DNA of 8,770 bases from Verrucomicrobiia bacterium (lineage in GTDB: Bacteria > Verrucomicrobiota > Verrucomicrobiia > JABWAM01). The stretch covers positions 1 through 8,770 of the forward strand of contig JABWAM010000092.1 of assembly GCA_013360985.1 (NCBI GenBank), in the 5' to 3' direction. Positions 6,509 through 8,770 of this stretch are shown one piece after another (the first letter of the stretch is position 1; each line of letters begins with the position of its first letter). Made by a program: the position numbers and the translations under genes. The notes below the pieces were generated by a model. It had not been told where the DNA came from. It saw only the letters and a program-made list of their open reading frames with translations, and did not search any database.

Positions 6509-7870
6509 ATGCCGGAAGCGCTCGAGCAGTGGGAGGAGGGCCTTTTCGGACGGCTCCTCCCGCGCCATCTGGCGATCATCTACGAGATCAACCGCCGCTT
6601 CCTCGATGAAGTGATGGCGCGGTTTCCCGGAGACCTTGAGCGCGTGCGGCGGATGTCGCTGATCGCGGAGGACGGGGCGAAACGGATTCGCATGGCGCAC
6701 CTCGCCGTCGTGGGCAGCCATTCGGTCAACGGAGTGGCCGCCCTTCATACGGAACTGCTCCGCCGCCGACTCCTCCGCGATTTCGCGGAGATATGGCCCG
6801 AGCGTTTCAACAACAAGACCAACGGCGTGACGCAGCGGCGTTGGCTGCACCAGGCCAATCCCGCGCTCTCCCGCCTCGTCACGGAGGCGATCGGCGAACG
6901 ATGGCTTACCGATCTCGACGATCTGCGCCGCCTCGAGGCGCATGCCGAGGACGCGGGGTTTCGCGAGACGTGGTTGGCGCTCAAGTACGGCAACAAGGCG
7001 GTGCTCGCCGCGTGGATGGATCGAGCGCTGGGGATCAAGGTGAATCCGCAAAGCCTGTTCGATGTGCAGGTCAAACGGATCCACGAATACAAGCGCCAAC
7101 TTCTCAACATCCTCCGCGTCGTGGCGCTTTGGCTTCGGATGAAGGACGCGCCGGAACGCGATTGGACGCCGCGCGTCGTGCTCCTCGGGGGGAAAGCGGC
7201 GCCCGGTTATTTCATGGCGAAGCTCATCATCAAGCTTTGCCACGACGTCGCCCGGGCCGTGAACGCCGACGAATCCCTCAAGGGTCGCCTCAAGCTCGTC
7301 TTTTTGCCGAACTACGGCGTCTCCCTCGCCGAGCGGATCTTTCCCGCAAGCGATCTTTCGGAGCAGATCTCCACCGCCGGCACCGAGGCCTCCGGCACGG
7401 GGAACATGAAGTTCGCGCTCAACGGCGCGCTCACCATCGGGACTCTCGACGGCGCGAATATCGAGATCCGGGATGCCGTCGGATCAGACAACATCTTCAT
7501 TTTCGGCCTGACCGAGAAAGAGGTTGCGTCCATGAAGGCCTCGGGCTACGAGCCGCGCGCTTTCTACGAGGCGGACGCCGAGATCCGTCGCGTCGTGGAT
7601 CTCCTGGCTTCGGGATTCTTCTCGCCGGAAGAACCGCGCCGTTTCCAGCCGATCGTGGACGGCCTTCTCGGCGGGGATCCATATCTGATCCTCGCCGATT
7701 TCGCGAGCTACCTCGCCGCGCAGGAACGCGCCGAAGCGTTCTACCGTCGGCGCGACGCGTGGGCCGCCGCGTCGATCCGCAACGTGGCGCGGATGGGCTT
7801 CTTTTCCAGCGACCGGACGGTTCGTCAATACGCGGAGGAGATCTGGAAAATCCGCTCCCTCGCGTCGTGA
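6509..7870 (+). CDS. glgP: Glycogen phosphorylase, C-terminal fragment with the PLP site
   Basis: This is the same reading frame, 15 bases after the TAA, opening at ATG 6509 (the Met of TLMPEALEQW). There is no Shine-Dalgarno before it, so it is most likely not a separate start but the remainder of the interrupted gene. It carries the C-terminal Rossmann-like domain: HLAVVGSHSVNGVAALH, ERFNNKTNGVTQRRWL, KRIHEYKRQLLN, GKAAPGYFMAK, FLPNYGVSLAE, DLSEQISTAGTEASGTGNMK and GTLDGANIEI. The end, ARMGFFSSDRTVRQYAEEIW, is the usual family C-terminus. Its stop overlaps the next gene by 4 bases. Confidence 0.85.
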   Translation: MPEALEQWEEGLFGRLLPRHLAIIYEINRRFLDEVMARFPGDLERVRRMSLIAEDGAKRIRMAHLAVVGSHSVNGVAALHTELLRRRLLRDFAEIWPERFNNKTNGVTQRRWLHQANPALSRLVTEAIGERWLTDLDDLRRLEAHAEDAGFRETWLALKYGNKAVLAAWMDRALGIKVNPQSLFDVQVKRIHEYKRQLLNILRVVALWLRMKDAPERDWTPRVVLLGGKAAPGYFMAKLIIKLCHDVARAVNADESLKGRLKLVFLPNYGVSLAERIFPASDLSEQISTAGTEASGTGNMKFALNGALTIGTLDGANIEIRDAVGSDNIFIFGLTEKEVASMKASGYEPRAFYEADAEIRRVVDLLASGFFSPEEPRRFQPIVDGLLGGDPYLILADFASYLAAQERAEAFYRRRDAWAAASIRNVARMGFFSSDRTVRQYAEEIWKIRSLAS

Positions 7871-8770
7871 AAGCTTTCGCCGCGTTCGCGGAGAAGCGCC
7901 GGCGCCCGCGTTTTTTCGCCGCCGGCGTCCTCGTCTTGCTCCTGATGGCCGTCGGCCTCTGGGGCTTTCTCCGGACGCGCCAAACGTCGTCCCTCCTCGC
8001 CTGGGGAACGCCCGCGGAGCGCGCCTCGCTCGCGCGCCTGCTCGGGGAGTTCGAGCGCCGCCACTGGCGCGTGAACATCGCGCTCGAGACGAGCGGCGAT
8101 GCCGAATCCACCGTGGCGGTCTTGATGGAGCGAGCGAAGGAGGGGCGCGCTCCCGACGCGGCCTTGGTGCGCGCCGAGGACCTGGACGCGCTCCTCGCCG
8201 CCGACGCCCTCCAACCGGTCGTTGTGGACGAAGGCGAAGCCGTGGGACAAATCACGGCGCTGCGTTCGGCATTCGAGCGGAACGGAAAAACCTGGGGGGT
8301 TCCGTTCGGATGGTCGGTCCTCATGCTCTATTACGACCGCGGGCTTTTCGAGGCGCGCGGCATTCCGATACCGCGGGATTTTTGGGACTGGGGCGATTTG
8401 CTCGCGGCCGCTCAAGCGTTGACCCAGCATGACGCCGAGGGGAAGAGGGCGCGGCGCTACGGCCTCGCGATCGAGGGCGCCGCCGGAGAGATCGCCGCGT
8501 TTCTCTGGCAGAATCGCGGACAGATCGCGGACGAAACCGGGCGATGGACGCTCACGGATCCGCGTTATGTCCAGTCGAATGCGGAGGCCCTGCGTTTCTA
8601 CGCCTCGCTCGTCGGCGTCCATCGCGTCGCGCCGCCGCCGGATTCTCGCGGGGCGCTCGCGCTCTTCGCCTCGAAAAAGGCCGCGATGGCGATCGGGCCG
8701 CGGCATTGGGCGGCCGATCTCGACGGGGCGCCCGGCCTCGATTGGGATATCGCTCCGCTGCCGAAGGGGA
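7867..8770 (+). CDS. Family 1 extracellular sugar-binding protein of an ABC importer, cut by the right edge
   Basis: GTG at 7867 overlaps the glgP stop as GTGA, which suggests translational coupling; GGAGGAG lies about 26 bases upstream, too far for a normal site. The 301 residues present start with a basic stretch (KRRRPRFF, 10-17) and a hydrophobic segment (about 18-35), a signal sequence or membrane anchor. No lipobox Cys or clear cleavage site follows. Mature-type features of MalE/UgpB-like proteins are LLAWGTPAERASLARLL, GRAPDAALV, WGVPFGWSVLMLYYDRGLFE (143-162), a WDWGDLLAAAQALT segment, LFASKKAAMAIGPRHW and, at the edge, DWDIAPLPKG. Such proteins bind a sugar or oligosaccharide outside the membrane and deliver it to the permeases, whose genes probably lie beyond the window. 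Next to a phosphorylase, a maltodextrin-type substrate is a reasonable inference. About 100-150 residues are missing. Confidence 0.85.
   Translation, partial: MKAFAAFAEKRRRPRFFAAGVLVLLLMAVGLWGFLRTRQTSSLLAWGTPAERASLARLLGEFERRHWRVNIALETSGDAESTVAVLMERAKEGRAPDAALVRAEDLDALLAADALQPVVVDEGEAVGQITALRSAFERNGKTWGVPFGWSVLMLYYDRGLFEARGIPIPRDFWDWGDLLAAAQALTQHDAEGKRARRYGLAIEGAAGEIAAFLWQNRGQIADETGRWTLTDPRYVQSNAEALRFYASLVGVHRVAPPPDSRGALALFASKKAAMAIGPRHWAADLDGAPGLDWDIAPLPKG

Larger units (their letters stand above)
5399..7870 (+). pseudogene. glgP: Glycogen/maltodextrin phosphorylase (GT35) with an internal in-frame TAA
   Basis: One frame from ATG 5399 to the TGA at 7868-7870 encodes 823 codons, the normal length for glycogen phosphorylase (about 800-850), broken only by TAA at 6491-6493 (codon 365). 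The enzyme uses pyridoxal phosphate and phosphate to release glucose-1-phosphate from the non-reducing ends of alpha-1,4-glucans in the cytoplasm. Signature segments in order are HYLSLEFLVGRTLQNG, GNGGLGRLAACFLDS (from residue 126), GIRYEYGIFKQ, IHLNDTHP (326-333), FNNKTNGVTQRRW, VQVKRIHEYKRQLLN and the cofactor motif EASGTGNMK with Lys671. The stop replaces the Tyr of the family's TFAYTNHT motif; a single base change from TAC or TAT explains it. A maltodextrin-specific paralogue (malP) cannot be excluded. Everything after the stop stays well conserved, so the lesion is recent or is a sequence error. Confidence 0.92.

Noticed and set aside
6491..6530. Translation restart at ATG 6509 making two functional half-proteins
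   Set aside because: There is no ribosome binding site and the split falls inside a conserved motif; split phosphorylases of this type are not known to me.
4817..7243. An 808-codon open frame on the minus strand
   Set aside because: It lies opposite glgP and runs into non-coding repeats. Its protein is charged and repetitive with no recognisable motifs, whereas the + strand encodes an unmistakable phosphorylase. Long antisense frames are expected with GC-rich codon bias.
7825..8706. A 293-codon minus-strand frame opposite the binding protein
   Set aside because: It is rich in Arg, Gly and Pro with no domain pattern; the + strand frame has clear binding-protein motifs and a coupled start.

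Overview
The window is GC-rich bacterial DNA (roughly 60-65% GC by eye, not counted) with dense coding on the + strand. Nothing in it fixes the phylum. A GC-rich environmental bacterium, possibly of the Verrucomicrobiota or a similar group, is only a weak impression. Both gene ends that can be read are TGA.

Layout. (1) Positions 1-436 hold the beginning of a possible minus-strand gene that leaves the window at the left edge, a perfect 36-bp palindrome (126-161), and a possible promoter with an inverted repeat in front of the next gene. (2) Positions 437-4812 are one very large gene for a superfamily 1 (UvrD/Rep-like) helicase. It is broken by a -1 frameshift near 1931-1934, and joining the two frames gives about 1458 residues. 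The order is a small N-terminal alpha/beta domain that looks RelE-like, a helicase core with all main motifs, a long TPR-like helical region, a short charged helix, a proline/alanine linker and a C-terminal beta-rich domain. (3) Positions 4813-5398 are intergenic, rich in GC hairpins and including a possible three-way-junction fold, and end in a promoter and ribosome binding site. (4) Positions 5399-7870 are a glycogen/maltodextrin phosphorylase gene (glgP) of normal family length, interrupted by one in-frame TAA exactly where the family has the Tyr of its FAYTNHT motif. (5) From 7867 to the right edge, overlapping the phosphorylase stop by 4 bases (GTGA), is the N-terminal part of a family 1 ABC sugar-binding protein.

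The two right-hand genes look like a carbohydrate unit: a solute-binding protein for an oligosaccharide importer, translationally coupled to a phosphorylase that would release glucose-1-phosphate from alpha-1,4-glucans. The helicase is the accessory-looking part. Its architecture (putative RNase-toxin-like fold, SF1 motor, helical repeats, C-terminal beta domain) is the best candidate here for a poorly described system, perhaps in defence or RNA/DNA surveillance, but that role is inference.

Two neighbouring genes each carry one simple lesion (a missing base and a nonsense codon) while the rest of each reads as well-conserved protein. That pattern fits sequencing or assembly errors, or very recent inactivation, better than old decay.
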